Shown in pieces: positions 24,141 to 33,527 of a stretch of DNA of 64,000 nt. Under the pieces are notes generated by a model that saw nothing but the letters and a program-made list of their open reading frames with translations, was not told where the DNA came from and did not search any database. Position numbers and translations under genes: made by a program. This DNA is from Dickeya poaceiphila (lineage in GTDB: Bacteria; Pseudomonadota; Gammaproteobacteria; Enterobacterales; Enterobacteriaceae): contig NZ_CP042220.2 in assembly GCF_007858975.2 (NCBI RefSeq), forward strand, positions 1,860,001 through 1,924,000, in the 5' to 3' direction. Every line of letters begins with the position of its first letter. The stretch's first letter is position 1.

Positions 24141-26258
24141 TTATAAGTGCAGGACCTGTGCACTCATGATGCGCTTTTCATCAACGGCGAATATAGTTTT
24201 ATTCCTAATTTCATCAATCAGTTGACCGTTAATTCTTACCCTGGCCCCGCGCACCAGCGCCTCCCGTTCCCAGCGAGAGGTTTCAATGCCTTGCTGACGA
24301 AGACGGGGGTGTAACGATGCCAACTGGTCACGCTGAAAATAGGTTAGTCGTGCTGAAGGAACACGAGGAATATCACTAAATGCGTAAGGGCGAACGCCCG
24401 ATGAAAACGCTCCCCCACAGTTATTGACAGAACTCCAAGGGCGACTATGCCGATAGCCATCGACGACATCATTGCTGGCATGGTGTTTAGCGACAATTTG
24501 CCATTCATCTGGTCGGGTGGTGAATACCTGTTCGCTGCCGCACTGGGCGGAAAAAATACCCACGGTGCGTACAATCGCTTCGTCGTAGGCGTTTAATCGT
24601 TCGCTGGCGGCTCTGGCGACACGGACTGACTGGTGTTTTCGGGCAACGTTTGCACCGCCTTGTGCTTCGATATAGGCGGCAAAATCGCCGCGATCGGCGG
24701 CGTATCTCACCATCTCGGCCTGCTCGCCCAGCGAGTCCGTCAGGGATAGGCTACGAATCCTCCGGCATTCACGGTATGCGCCAACCGTGGGCAGACCGAT
24801 AAAATGGAACTGAGGAATACGCCAGAGCGATGCCCAGGCCGAGGCGGCCGCAGCCATATCTTTCAGCGGCTTTCCGGTTTCATGGTCTGATTCGCCATCC
24901 AATGCATAACCATCAATGTTTTTAGCGATATATTTGGCGACATAGGCCGTTGCACCGCCTTTGTTGATGTGTTTGCAGTCAAACAAGCGTTGTACTGCGT
25001 CGCTGTTTTCCTGTTGCAGCACATAACGTCGCAGGATATCGACAATCGCCTGACGTTGTGCACGTTCACAGTACAGCATCATGTGCCAGTGCGGCGTGCC
25101 GTCGTGATGAGGCTCGACGACCCGCAAGCCGTAGATATGCAACTTGCGATCTTTGAGCGCAGTACGGATTTTGCTCCAGAGTTTGACCAGATAGTGCTGG
25201 GTCATTTTGGGCGAAGGGCAATCCGGCATCCATGTGGTGTTAGGCAAGACCTGGTTATTGCTGCGGGTACGAGTAGGATGATAATGGCCGGGAGCGGTCA
25301 GCGTTACCAGCATACCCATATGGTGGTGTGCGGTGGCGTAACGTTCAATGCCCGCCAGCATCGCCATCAGTTCCATGCGCCGAATGTTTGGGTTGGCGAT
25401 ACTGGCCATGACTTTATCGACCAAATCCACACGCTCGCCACTGCGGGTGTTTTCCAGCTCGCGGCTTTTCAGAAAATCCAGCGTCGCCAGACGTCGGTAG
25501 CGGATATCCTGCCAGGCCTGACGGCTGAGAAACGCAGACGCAGCGCGGCTGACTTCGCCGCTGGCAATCCATAATGCTTCGCGCCAGCGGGTTCGCTGGA
25601 TTTTCAACTGGCGCTCCCACCATCGGGGAGTGACCAGTCGCATGATGCCGGAAAATACCTGTTCTAACGTCATCGACCCGTTTTGATGACGATGCCAGTG
25701 GGCGGGCGTTACGTTTAATGCGTGCGCCAGTGCCGCTAACTGGCCATAGATGTGCGTTTGTGTTTCATGACTGAATAGCGGTGCATGACCACTGGCCGAT
25801 TTCTGTAAGTAGCTTTCGCAGCAGGCGTTGTAGGCATCGTTCATATGGCCGGCAATGCGACGGGCAAAGGCGGATAAGACCTTGTCCGGCATGTCCGGCA
25901 ATTGATGATACTGTTCCGCTTCACTGATGAAGTGCGACGAACCGGCGGTGTTCATTCGGTAACGGGTATTAACGGCGTCGATCCGGGGCCACAGCCGTCG
26001 GTGAACTACCCTCAGCAGATAGTTGAACGCAACCTGTAGCCCCTGATGTTGCTTCAGATACTCGAAACGACGCCGAAAGTGATCGGCCAGAAAACGTGGT
26101 AGCAGCGCCAACTGATACAGTACTGCTTGCCCTTGTTGCAGGGTATCCGAAGACAGCGTGCTGGATTCAGGCAGGATGGCGGAGCGGGGGGCATTCCAGG
26201 CATAGACCCAGTGATGACACCCGTTGTCAGCGCTTTTTTCAGTTTCGTCAGACATCAT
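24141..26258 (-). CDS. A: P2 gpA-like rolling-circle replication endonuclease
   Basis: About 705 residues. The HUH nickase elements are visible: EPHHDGTPHWHMMLY gives the HxH metal site (about 390-392), and ATAYVAKYIAKNIDG gives the paired catalytic tyrosines four residues apart (about 439 and 443), as in P2 gpA. I take the start as ATG at 26258 or 26255; the frame opens at a TTG two codons earlier. gpA nicks the phage origin to start replication. Its retention in an element without heads, packaging or int is unusual. It overlaps the preceding small gene. Confidence 0.92.
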   Translation of the reverse strand: MMSDETEKSADNGCHHWVYAWNAPRSAILPESSTLSSDTLQQGQAVLYQLALLPRFLADHFRRRFEYLKQHQGLQVAFNYLLRVVHRRLWPRIDAVNTRYRMNTAGSSHFISEAEQYHQLPDMPDKVLSAFARRIAGHMNDAYNACCESYLQKSASGHAPLFSHETQTHIYGQLAALAHALNVTPAHWHRHQNGSMTLEQVFSGIMRLVTPRWWERQLKIQRTRWREALWIASGEVSRAASAFLSRQAWQDIRYRRLATLDFLKSRELENTRSGERVDLVDKVMASIANPNIRRMELMAMLAGIERYATAHHHMGMLVTLTAPGHYHPTRTRSNNQVLPNTTWMPDCPSPKMTQHYLVKLWSKIRTALKDRKLHIYGLRVVEPHHDGTPHWHMMLYCERAQRQAIVDILRRYVLQQENSDAVQRLFDCKHINKGGATAYVAKYIAKNIDGYALDGESDHETGKPLKDMAAAASAWASLWRIPQFHFIGLPTVGAYRECRRIRSLSLTDSLGEQAEMVRYAADRGDFAAYIEAQGGANVARKHQSVRVARAASERLNAYDEAIVRTVGIFSAQCGSEQVFTTRPDEWQIVAKHHASNDVVDGYRHSRPWSSVNNCGGAFSSGVRPYAFSDIPRVPSARLTYFQRDQLASLHPRLRQQGIETSRWEREALVRGARVRINGQLIDEIRNKTIFAVDEKRIMSAQVLHL

Positions 26259-26358
26259 AACCAACCAACGTGTTGCCTACCCGATGAGCGTATGCCGGAT
26301 TAGCGGCGCAAATAGCTGCATGTTGCTCCAGCCAGTCAGCCAGTAAGTTTGCCGTCAC
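26248..26358 (-). CDS. 36-residue phage early protein
   Basis: The frame from GTG at 26358 encodes 36 residues (TANLLADWLEQHAAICAANP, then AYAHRVGNT). The GTG overlaps the stop of the zinc-finger gene (GTGA), and the end overlaps the start of A. This tight coupling argues that it is translated. The longer upstream reading in this frame overlaps the zinc-finger gene and is not needed. Function unknown. Confidence 0.5.
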   Translation of the reverse strand: MTANLLADWLEQHAAICAANPAYAHRVGNTLVGYDV

Positions 26359-26579
26359 GACGGCAAGCGATAGTGGCGTTGCCGCTGCTCGCGGATTTCC
26401 TGGCAGGAGACGCAACACACCACCCCCGGAATCGCCTGACGGCGGGCTTGAGGAATCGGAGCCTCGCAATCCTCGCAGACTGATGAGGACGGCGTCGCAG
26501 TGGAGGTGCGTGCCTGAGCGATTTGTGCGTCCAGCAGCATGGCTTGCTGCTCCTGAGAAATGTCCATACTGTCTGCCAT
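26355..26579 (-). CDS. TraR/DksA-type zinc-finger protein
   Basis: 74 residues from ATG at 26579, which overlaps the previous stop (TGATG) and has GGGAG 8 nt upstream. The C4 zinc finger is CEDCEAPIPQARR followed by CVSCQEIREQ, the hallmark of TraR/DksA C4-type proteins of P2-like phages. An N-terminal DxxxQ helix (DISQEQQAMLLDAQIAQAR) precedes it. Such proteins can bind the RNA polymerase secondary channel; here that is inferred. Confidence 0.85.
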   Translation of the reverse strand: MADSMDISQEQQAMLLDAQIAQARTSTATPSSSVCEDCEAPIPQARRQAIPGVVCCVSCQEIREQRQRHYRLPS

Positions 26580-26794
26580 CAGTACGTCTCCCATATCTGG
26601 TGCCGGATTTTTTCAGCTTCCTGTTGCAGCAGCGCTACCAACGCCTGCAAGGACAAGCGTTCTTGCCAGGCGTGCTGTGCCAGTTGCTCCAGATGCTCGC
26701 TATAGCGATGCGCAAACTCCGTGCGCCAGACATCATTCGGAGGAGCGTCCTCCGCGATGGTGTGGGGCTGATGTATTAATCGTGTGTTTTTCAT
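26579..26794 (-). CDS. small early phage protein (DUF2732-like position)
   Basis: 71 residues, mostly helical (EFAHRYSEHLEQLAQHAWQE, then ALVALLQQEAEKIRHQ). It is the first gene of a translationally coupled chain with the zinc-finger gene, the 36-residue gene and A. Similar small genes stand here in P2-like phages. No function is assigned. Confidence 0.6.
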   Translation of the reverse strand: MKNTRLIHQPHTIAEDAPPNDVWRTEFAHRYSEHLEQLAQHAWQERLSLQALVALLQQEAEKIRHQIWETY

Positions 26795-26915
26795 ACAATC
26801 TCCTGATAATAAGCAGCAACAAATCCTGCCTGCCGAACGGCGGCCTTTGCGCTGGTGGTTGGGGTAATGACGGTTGTTTTTTGGGTGAAATTCGTTGTCA
26901 GTGAAAAAACGGCTG

Positions 26916-27428
26916 CTAGCCTGAATAATGTTCGGGTTTGATGCTGGTCAGGATGTCTGGCGCATCGATAAACATGCTGTGTAATTCACCCACCGCGCGA
27001 ATTAGCGCTTTAGCCCATTGGCAATCGGGATCGTCAATGCGCCGTAAAGGCTGATTAAACTCCTGGTTGGTAAGCCCGGCATGAAAAAATAACGTACGAC
27101 GCTCACTGAGGGTGAGGGATCTAATCGATGGTAATAAATGGGTTTGTTCCTGTTTTTCCGGTTCCCCGAACGCGCTGCGCAGTTCGCTTAGTGCACTGAC
27201 AATCCTTTCTCTGGCCATCTCATCCATCTCGTCCAGGTAGTAGACGCACCAGCGTTGGTGCAATGCGGCATGAAAACACAGCGTGCGCCGATAGCGTTCA
27301 GATAATCGCCGGTAAAATAGGCATGTCTGTTCCCAGCGTGAATCCGCAAAGTGTTTTCCGAGAAGCGCTCGCAAATTTGGCGGCAGAGTCTGTAGATGCT
27401 CGGCGGTAAAAGCATAATGTGGTTTCAT
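26916..27428 (-). CDS. early phage protein of unknown function (B-gene position)
   Basis: 170 residues, cytoplasmic, with two similar segments (RRTLCFHAALHQR and RRTLFFHAGLTNQEF) that look like an internal duplication of about 70 residues. It lies in the early operon between the repressor-divergent first gene and A, where P2 carries the replication gene B. I cannot confirm homology to gpB. The ATG at 27428 follows the preceding stop directly. Confidence 0.6.
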   Translation of the reverse strand: MKPHYAFTAEHLQTLPPNLRALLGKHFADSRWEQTCLFYRRLSERYRRTLCFHAALHQRWCVYYLDEMDEMARERIVSALSELRSAFGEPEKQEQTHLLPSIRSLTLSERRTLFFHAGLTNQEFNQPLRRIDDPDCQWAKALIRAVGELHSMFIDAPDILTSIKPEHYSG

Positions 27429-27430
27429 GA

Positions 27431-27895
27431 TTACGCTCGCTCGCCATCATGGCGGTTAGTATTTGGCGTCAGGATTTTACGATTAACTTCATTCGATTTT
27501 TCGAATTTAATTTTAAAGTCATTGCTGCCATTCACAGGAATTAAACGGCAGTCCCAATCCGATAACGTATGGATAGCTAAGGCAACTAAAAATAGGGTTG
27601 CCGTCCAGAAAGGAGTGAATGCCGTTTTTGCATTTGCAAAATAAGGTGGCGCGATGGTACTGCTGATTGCCGGATGTTGTTGCCCCGTATGATGCGGGAT
27701 ACGCCACATTACAGGTACTGGCGCTACCGCTCGCATTGCATTGTGCAAGCAGGTGAAAGTCGCCCTTACCTGAACAGGTATACTATGAGGTATGCGGTTA
27801 TCGATGGAAAAGTTCGTTTCTGTGCTAATGAATCCACTCGATGAAGTAGGATTATCCTCAGAAATGAGCGATAGAATTGAAATCTCGTCCGACAT
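27431..27895 (-). CDS. first early-operon gene, possibly Ash-like
   Basis: 154 residues from an ATG at 27895 with a good GGGGGAG ribosome site. It is divergent from the repressor. Composition is unusual (Pro/His/Ser rich, AT-rich codons). The stretches MRAVAPVPVMWRIPHHTG and TPFWTATLFLVALAI recall the P4 Ash family, but only loosely. In P2 this place is taken by cox. It would be the first gene switched on when the repressor is lost. Confidence 0.5.
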   Translation of the reverse strand: MSDEISILSLISEDNPTSSSGFISTETNFSIDNRIPHSIPVQVRATFTCLHNAMRAVAPVPVMWRIPHHTGQQHPAISSTIAPPYFANAKTAFTPFWTATLFLVALAIHTLSDWDCRLIPVNGSNDFKIKFEKSNEVNRKILTPNTNRHDGERA

Positions 27896-27929
27896 AAAGC
27901 AATATCTCCCCCAGGCTAGGGTGTTCTAT

Positions 27930-27992
27930 GGTGTTACATGTGCTATGTAGACACTATAAAACACGTAACGTGTATATGTAAATACTCGTGAG
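27930..27992. promoter_or_regulatory. repressor/early operator region
   Basis: The short gap between divergent repressor and early genes holds two palindromes: TACAT-GTGCT-ATGTA at 27935-27949 and ACACGTAACGTGT at 27961-27973. Their place between the two starts makes them the likely operators of the CI-like repressor. Confidence 0.6.
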
Positions 27993-28862
27993 GTGTTTTT
28001 GAATACAAATGGTGATGCCGCGTCTGCGGCCTCCGTGCTTGAGCGCATTATGTCGAGCTATGGAGTAAAGACTCAGAAGGAACTGAGCGAGGTGACTGAA
28101 ATACCGACCAATACAATCAGTAACTGGGTTCAGCGAGGGAACGTGCCGGGTAATATTATTCTGAAATGTGCGCTTGATACTGGAGCGGATGCCGGATGGC
28201 TGGTAACAGGTGAGTTTGCAAATGCAAATGTTTTTGCCCATAAATCACCACTGAAGGGTAAAGCGCTTTATGAGCAGATTCTGTCATCAGGCGGTAAGGC
28301 GGTGCTGCGTCGTATGCTGGATGCCTATGGGTTCAGTACGCAAAAAGAACTGGGGGATTTGTTGGGTATTGCGCCCGGTACGATTAGCACCTGGATTCGC
28401 CGTGATTTCTTTCCTGGGGATGTGGTGGTTACCTGCGCGCTCGATACCGGAGTGTCTCTGGCGTGGCTGGCGACGGGTAAGGGGTCGCCACAGCAGCATG
28501 ACACCCCTGCCGGTCGCCACGATGACGGCAACGTATGCCTGATTCCACGCAATGTGTTGAAAACCGGTAAATTACAGGAAGCAGGGGAATGGAAGGCTGA
28601 CCCACAGTTTATTCCAGCCGGATTGCATACGCCTTTGTTGGTTGAGGGCAGTTCGTCTTCCTGGCTGGTGGATACCGGTATTACCAGCATCAGCAATGGC
28701 CGTTGGTTGCTGGATATTGATGGTAAGAACGATATCTATGACGTCGCACTGCTGCCGGGGCGCAAAATGCAGGTCGAAGGTGGCGGTTTGCAATTCCAGT
28801 GTGGGGTGGATGAGGTTACACCACGTGGTGTGGTGGTGCTGACACTCATACCCAGTTTATGA
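27993..28862 (+). CDS. 186 CI-like repressor with duplicated DNA-binding domain
   Basis: 289 residues. Residues of about 14-75 and 103-165 are two copies of the phage CI helix-turn-helix domain (for example TQKELSEVTEIPTNTISNW against TQKELGDLLGIAPGTISTW, each followed by CALDTGA/V and a WLxTGxG turn). The C-terminal part (about 180-289) resembles the 186 CI oligomerisation domain (ALLPGRKMQVEGGG, QFQCGVDEV). 186 CI has a single domain and about 190 residues. The start is GTG at 27993 or TTG at 27999; the ribosome site is ambiguous. No LexA-like Ala-Gly cleavage site was evident. It should keep the tail and replication genes off. Confidence 0.85.
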   Translation: MFLNTNGDAASAASVLERIMSSYGVKTQKELSEVTEIPTNTISNWVQRGNVPGNIILKCALDTGADAGWLVTGEFANANVFAHKSPLKGKALYEQILSSGGKAVLRRMLDAYGFSTQKELGDLLGIAPGTISTWIRRDFFPGDVVVTCALDTGVSLAWLATGKGSPQQHDTPAGRHDDGNVCLIPRNVLKTGKLQEAGEWKADPQFIPAGLHTPLLVEGSSSSWLVDTGITSISNGRWLLDIDGKNDIYDVALLPGRKMQVEGGGLQFQCGVDEVTPRGVVVLTLIPSL

Positions 28863-28869
28863 GATCAAC

Positions 28870-28913
28870 ACACCCGGTGCGTTCATCATGCATAGCACCG
28901 GGTGTGTTTTTAT
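28870..28913 (+). terminator. rho-independent terminator after the repressor
   Basis: ACACCCGGTGC pairs with GCACCGGGTGT across a 14-nt loop and is followed by TTTTTATTT. It lies 8 bp after the repressor stop. It marks the last recognisable phage gene; no integrase follows. Confidence 0.88.
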
Positions 28914-29320
28914 TTGACCTTTATCATCAGCCCTGACATGTGATGGTCGTGACAATATTTATTATCTGGTCAGAAAAATAACGTTGAAAATGTGATGCGT
29001 GGTCGGGAATGATTTTACTTTTGCTGAGTTATCCAGATTGTATAATTTATATACGGCAAAAAATAATGCCACGCATGTAAAAATGCATCACATAATTAAC
29101 ATTGCTATTACATTGGTTTTTATTTTTGGGGTAACAGAATAAAGCCGAAATTATAGCTGATGGCTATCATGCTGTTATTTTATTTTTCATATTGTTGTTC
29201 GTTATCATCTTTCAGATAAATATCTATTTCCTTCTAATGATTTGGTTTTTCTATTTTTAATTTAAGACGATATGAACTGTGATGACTGTCTAATTGTTTA
29301 GTGATTTCTCACGCTTTTAT
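28914..29320. other. AT-rich intergenic DNA at the right end of the element
   Basis: About 400 bp, very AT-rich, with no supported gene. In P2, int and an attachment site would be near here. I saw neither an integrase remnant nor a sequence shared with the left boundary. Confidence 0.4.
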
Positions 29321-29347
29321 TAAACTACGGTATATACAGGCCGATAA
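29321..29347 (+). promoter_or_regulatory. sigma-28 (FliA) promoter of the chemoreceptor gene
   Basis: TAAA at 29321-29324, then 15 nt, then GCCGATAA at 29340-29347. This is an exact match to the FliA promoter form (TAAA-N15-GCCGATAA). It lies about 145 bp before the receptor start, so the receptor is coexpressed with flagella. Confidence 0.88.
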
Positions 29348-29492
29348 ATTTTCGAGGCTGGGATGCGCAGTCTGAAAACCTGGATGGTAGTCATTTACTG
29401 AATTATTACGTGGCGATGCATTTATCCGTCATGATTGCCATGCTGCAAATATTATGGCAATCGGATAACGATAATCATAAACAGGTGATTCT

Positions 29493-31487
29493 ATGAGTAT
29501 TCTGGGTGAAAAATACGATAGTCTTAAAGTTGGAACCCGGTTGTCACTAGGGTTTGGCTCGGTGCTGTTATTGTCGCTGGTGGTATTGGTTTCCGGCATC
29601 TTTGGGTTTCGTGCCGTGGATGATAATAATAATAAGGTGCTGTTGACCAATCAGCTTAATGCCGCATTGGCTCAGGCTCGCGTCTTGCGTACGCAATTTC
29701 AGTTTACGCATGACTACAATGTTATGGAGAAAAATGGGGTACTGGTCAATAAAATGGGTGACATTATCGTTCAGGCTAAAAGTCTGAGTTGGGATAAGAA
29801 CACCATTGATGATATCGAACGTATTGATCAGGATTTGAAAACTTATCGCACCGCGCGCGATGCCTTTATTACCGCCAGTAAAACGCGAGATGCAGCCGGG
29901 TTGAAAATCGGCCAGGATGAAAGCGAAAAGGTGCTGGAAACGTTCCAGAGTAAGTGGCAACAGGCAAGTGGGCTTCCCGCTGACATCCAGATAGTGCTGT
30001 ATCAAGTCAGTGATCGTATGTCAGCTATCCGCGATATGGCGCATGATTTGCTGCTGGCACCGTCTGACAACACGCTGGCGACTACCCTGAAAGGTATTGA
30101 TACCGCGGAAAAGGTTATTAAGGAAAAAGCCGGGTACGTGCCGCCGGAAGTGCAAGCGGGGTTGAAAACAGCATGGGATTATTTTCTGGCGTATCGCCAG
30201 TCTGCCAGGGCTTATCTGGTGGCATTTCAGGATGAAACCCGTGCCAGTCAGGCCATGACGGCTGCGGCGGAGGCAGTGAATACAGATGTATCTACCCTGT
30301 TTAACCAGCAACTGGCTAATTCCAGCCAGACCATCCAGTCATCGGAATTAAAAATGACGGTGACCGGGGCTGCGGTCATTTTGCTTGGCATCGTCATGAC
30401 ATGGCGCATTGCGGTGCAGATTGTGGACCCAATTCAGCAAGGGTTGTCAGTGGCGGAGCGTATTTCCAGCGGTGATCTCTCGTCGTCGATCAGTTCTTCG
30501 CGTCGTGATGAGCTGGGTATGTTGATTTCCGCCATGGCAAATATGAACGACAAATTGCGAACCATGATTCTGGATATTCGGGAAGGGGTGGGAAATGTGG
30601 CGTCGGCGTCGGCGGAAATCGCCGCAGGCAACACTGACCTGTCCTCCCGCACCGAACAGCAGTCGGCAGCGGTGGTGGAAACCGCTGCCAGTATGGAACA
30701 GTTGACCTCGACGGTAAAACAGAACTCGGAAAATGCGCATCATGCCTCGCAACTGGCATCGGAAGCGTCGCAAAATGCCATCAAGGGCGGTGAAATCGTC
30801 AGTAACGTGGTGAAAACCATGAACGATATCTCCAGCAGTTCCAAACGTATTTCTGAAATCACGTCGGTGATTAATAGCATCGCGTTTCAGACTAACATTC
30901 TGGCGTTGAATGCGGCGGTTGAAGCGGCGAGGGCGGGTGAGCAAGGGCGCGGTTTTGCGGTCGTCGCCAGTGAAGTCCGCAATCTGGCACAGCGTAGCTC
31001 GCAGGCGGCTAAGGAAATCGAAGGGCTGATTCAGGAGTCGGTTTCACGGGTCAATACCGGTTCCGAACTGGTGGATGATGCGGGTAAAACCATGCAGGAT
31101 ATCGTGCGCTCTGTCACGCATGTATTTGACATTATGGGTGAAATTGCCTCTGCATCGGATGAGCAGAGCCGCGGCATTAGCCAAATTGCTCAGGCCGTTA
31201 CCGAACTGGATAGCACTACACAGCAAAATGCGGCATTGGTGGAAGAGTCATCTTCGGCAGCCAGTTTGTTGGAAGAACAGGCGCAGTTACTGATGCAGAC
31301 GGTATCCGCGTTTCATCTGGGCGATGATCATCATTCGCATCATGGCGGTGCAACGGCTAATCATCAGGCATTATTGCTGAGCAAACCGGGCCAGTCAGGC
31401 CGGAAAACGGCGCATAAGAAGGCTGAGTCGCAGCCGGCTGGCGGCACAACACACCATGCTGATAAAGATGAATGGGTGAAGTTTTGA
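29493..31487 (+). CDS. methyl-accepting chemotaxis protein with periplasmic sensor
   Basis: 664 residues. TM1 is at about 17-40. The periplasmic ligand domain is about 45-285, helical and about 240 residues, larger than the Tar type. TM2 at about 290-310 is followed by HAMP ([20 protein letters not shown]). The signalling domain contains [20 protein letters not shown]. It ends EWVKF, an xWxxF tether for CheR/CheB, so this is a full-size, adaptation-competent receptor. Ligand unknown. Expression should be FliA-dependent. Confidence 0.92.
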   Translation: MSILGEKYDSLKVGTRLSLGFGSVLLLSLVVLVSGIFGFRAVDDNNNKVLLTNQLNAALAQARVLRTQFQFTHDYNVMEKNGVLVNKMGDIIVQAKSLSWDKNTIDDIERIDQDLKTYRTARDAFITASKTRDAAGLKIGQDESEKVLETFQSKWQQASGLPADIQIVLYQVSDRMSAIRDMAHDLLLAPSDNTLATTLKGIDTAEKVIKEKAGYVPPEVQAGLKTAWDYFLAYRQSARAYLVAFQDETRASQAMTAAAEAVNTDVSTLFNQQLANSSQTIQSSELKMTVTGAAVILLGIVMTWRIAVQIVDPIQQGLSVAERISSGDLSSSISSSRRDELGMLISAMANMNDKLRTMILDIREGVGNVASASAEIAAGNTDLSSRTEQQSAAVVETAASMEQLTSTVKQNSENAHHASQLASEASQNAIKGGEIVSNVVKTMNDISSSSKRISEITSVINSIAFQTNILALNAAVEAARAGEQGRGFAVVASEVRNLAQRSSQAAKEIEGLIQESVSRVNTGSELVDDAGKTMQDIVRSVTHVFDIMGEIASASDEQSRGISQIAQAVTELDSTTQQNAALVEESSSAASLLEEQAQLLMQTVSAFHLGDDHHSHHGGATANHQALLLSKPGQSGRKTAHKKAESQPAGGTTHHADKDEWVKF

Positions 31488-31568
31488 GTGGCATGACAGG
31501 GTTAGCATCAGCGGGCGCTAACCGTGTTAAATCTTAATCATAACAGTCAGTTCTCATTACCTCGGTTT

Positions 31569-31606
31569 GGGCAATGTCGTTACAACTGCGGCGTTGCCCT
31601 TTTTTT
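31569..31606 (+). terminator. rho-independent terminator after the chemoreceptor
   Basis: GGGCAA pairs with TTGCCC (with inner CG pairs) and is followed by seven T, about 80 bp past the stop. Confidence 0.8.
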
Positions 31607-31676
31607 ATTGGATGTTGGTCATATTTATCGGATGCAGGTCATGTCTTGTTGTTGCAGTGAAAGTCGCACGGTGTGA

Positions 31677-31868
31677 CTAATGATCCCGATACGTATTCGC
31701 CGGTTTCCAGTACCCGCTGTGAAAATCATCAACCGGAAAACAGCCGCCGTTACGAATTTGCTGTTCCTCCATGGCCCCCAGACATTGTGGTTCATTGATA
31801 TAGGTTCCCGCGACCAGACTCTCGCAGTTACCGCCCAGGTAACAGACAAAGATCACCAGTGCGAACAT
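31677..31868 (-). CDS. yebW: YebW family small protein
   Basis: 63 residues, the same length as E. coli YebW and similar throughout (MFALVIFVCYLGGNCE, GGCFPVDDF, YWKPANTY). The hydrophobic N-terminus suggests a membrane-anchored or exported product. Several Cys are conserved. It is next to rsmF as in E. coli. Function unknown. Confidence 0.85.
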   Translation of the reverse strand: MFALVIFVCYLGGNCESLVAGTYINEPQCLGAMEEQQIRNGGCFPVDDFHSGYWKPANTYRDH

Positions 31869-31922
31869 AGATTCCTCAACAAGTTGGGTGTTGATGTTAC
31901 GCGTTGATTGTGAGTGTAGATG

Positions 31923-31963
31923 AAAAAAACCGACCGGGAGCGCCGTTTACCGCGACCCGGTCA
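31923..31963 (-). terminator. rho-independent terminator after rsmF
   Basis: On the minus strand GACCGGGTCGC...GCTCCCGGTCGG forms a long hairpin followed by seven T, starting a few bases after the rsmF stop. Confidence 0.82.
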
Positions 31964-31967
31964 AAGA

Positions 31968-33416
31968 TTAATCGATGGAAAGCACCACATTGGCGCCATC
32001 GCGCACCAGATCACGAGGCAGGGTATTTTTCAGCCGCTGACCGACGCGTTTGGTCAGCCCCAACGTGGTCTGTTGCCAGGTCAACAGCATCTCATCATGG
32101 TTGATGAAGGAGGGGGGGTAAATGTCTTTGCCTCGATACCAGTCCACAGCCTGCTCTGCGCTGAGCGCACAGGCATTCGCGCTGTCAGGGTTGCCCAACG
32201 CCACGATAGCTTCATGTTGCCAGCGATAGCCTTTGGCAAAGCGCTCTGCCAGTTTGATGCCGATGCGGGAGAACCGTATTCTGCCCAGCATTGGTTGTAC
32301 TGCTGTCGGAAACAACCAGATTTCATCGTCCCGCTGCCACAGTTGCAATTGCTGTTCTGACCATTGCAGACCTACCTGTCGGGCATGTTGGCGAATCAGC
32401 TGTGCATCCTTGTGGCTGAGAGGGGTAAACGGCAACTTACCAAGTTTGTAATCCGGCGCTGCCAGCGGCGGTACGCTGGCGGTTTTACGTAAACGCGCCA
32501 CAAAAAAACCTTCGCTGTCGTAAATTTGCGGGAAGACGTGTAAGAACCCCTCATCGGTGAGCGCACGATGCGCTTGCGGGAAGAGATCCTTTAACGATTC
32601 GCTCTCGCAGGCATCGGGGAACTGTTGCATCAGCCAGCGGCAAACATGTTGGTTTTCCTGATGATTCAGCGTGCAGGTGGAGTAAATCAGTACGCCGCCT
32701 GGTTTCAGAGCATGGAAGGCGCTTAGGATCAGCTCGCGCTGGGTCGCCGCGATATCGGCGATGCTTTCCAGCGACCAGTGGCTCATGGCGGCAGGATCTT
32801 TCCTGACCACACCTTCACCAGAGCAGGGCGCATCCAGCAGGATGGCGTCAAACGTTTCTGGCAAAGCACTGCCGAATACCCGGCCATCAAAGTGCGTCAG
32901 CGCTGTATTGCTGACTCCGCAGCGGTGCAGGTTGGCGTGCAACACCTTAACCCGGCTGGCAGAGTATTCATTGGCGACGATAACGCCCTGATTGTTGAGT
33001 CGGGCGGCGATCTGCGTGGTTTTGGAGCCGGGAGCGGCGGCCATGTCCAGCACCTGTTCCGGGGTATCATTTCCCATGAACAGTGCGCTGACCGGCAGCA
33101 TAGAGCTGGCTTCCTGAATGTAGAACAGGCCGGCCAGATGCTCCAGCGTGTTGCCGAGCCGCATGGCTTCTTCATCAGCGTTCAGTAACCAGAATCCTTC
33201 ATCGCACCAGGGTACGGCTTCCAGTTCCCAACCGTAGGGCGCGACCAGCGCAAGAAAATCGGGCACGCTGATTTTTAACGTGTTAACACGAATACTGCGG
33301 CGCAGTGGTCGCTGGCAGGCATCGATAAAGGCATCCATGCTCAGATGCGCAGGCATGATGGCTTGCATGGCGGTCAGAAAATCGGGAGTGAGGGAGGCGG
33401 GAATAGGTTTGGCCAC
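31968..33416 (-). CDS. rsmF: 16S rRNA m5C1407 methyltransferase
   Basis: 482 residues (E. coli RsmF 479). The SAM-binding motif is [16 protein letters not shown]. The two catalytic cysteines are in [10 protein letters not shown] and IYSTCTLN, the m5C-RNA methyltransferase arrangement. A C-terminal PUA-like domain follows (about 330-480). The start is a GTG at 33416. It modifies C1407 of 16S rRNA in the small subunit. Synteny with yebW, letB and letA matches E. coli. Confidence 0.93.
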   Translation of the reverse strand: MAKPIPASLTPDFLTAMQAIMPAHLSMDAFIDACQRPLRRSIRVNTLKISVPDFLALVAPYGWELEAVPWCDEGFWLLNADEEAMRLGNTLEHLAGLFYIQEASSMLPVSALFMGNDTPEQVLDMAAAPGSKTTQIAARLNNQGVIVANEYSASRVKVLHANLHRCGVSNTALTHFDGRVFGSALPETFDAILLDAPCSGEGVVRKDPAAMSHWSLESIADIAATQRELILSAFHALKPGGVLIYSTCTLNHQENQHVCRWLMQQFPDACESESLKDLFPQAHRALTDEGFLHVFPQIYDSEGFFVARLRKTASVPPLAAPDYKLGKLPFTPLSHKDAQLIRQHARQVGLQWSEQQLQLWQRDDEIWLFPTAVQPMLGRIRFSRIGIKLAERFAKGYRWQHEAIVALGNPDSANACALSAEQAVDWYRGKDIYPPSFINHDEMLLTWQQTTLGLTKRVGQRLKNTLPRDLVRDGANVVLSID

Positions 33417-33527
33417 AACAACGGTTCCGTTACAACAACAATCAAAACGCCAATCTTACCATATCCCGGCCACCGGGAGGGATAGCGACTCACCGCTACA
33501 GGTGCGGGTGAGTCGCAGGTATCGGGC

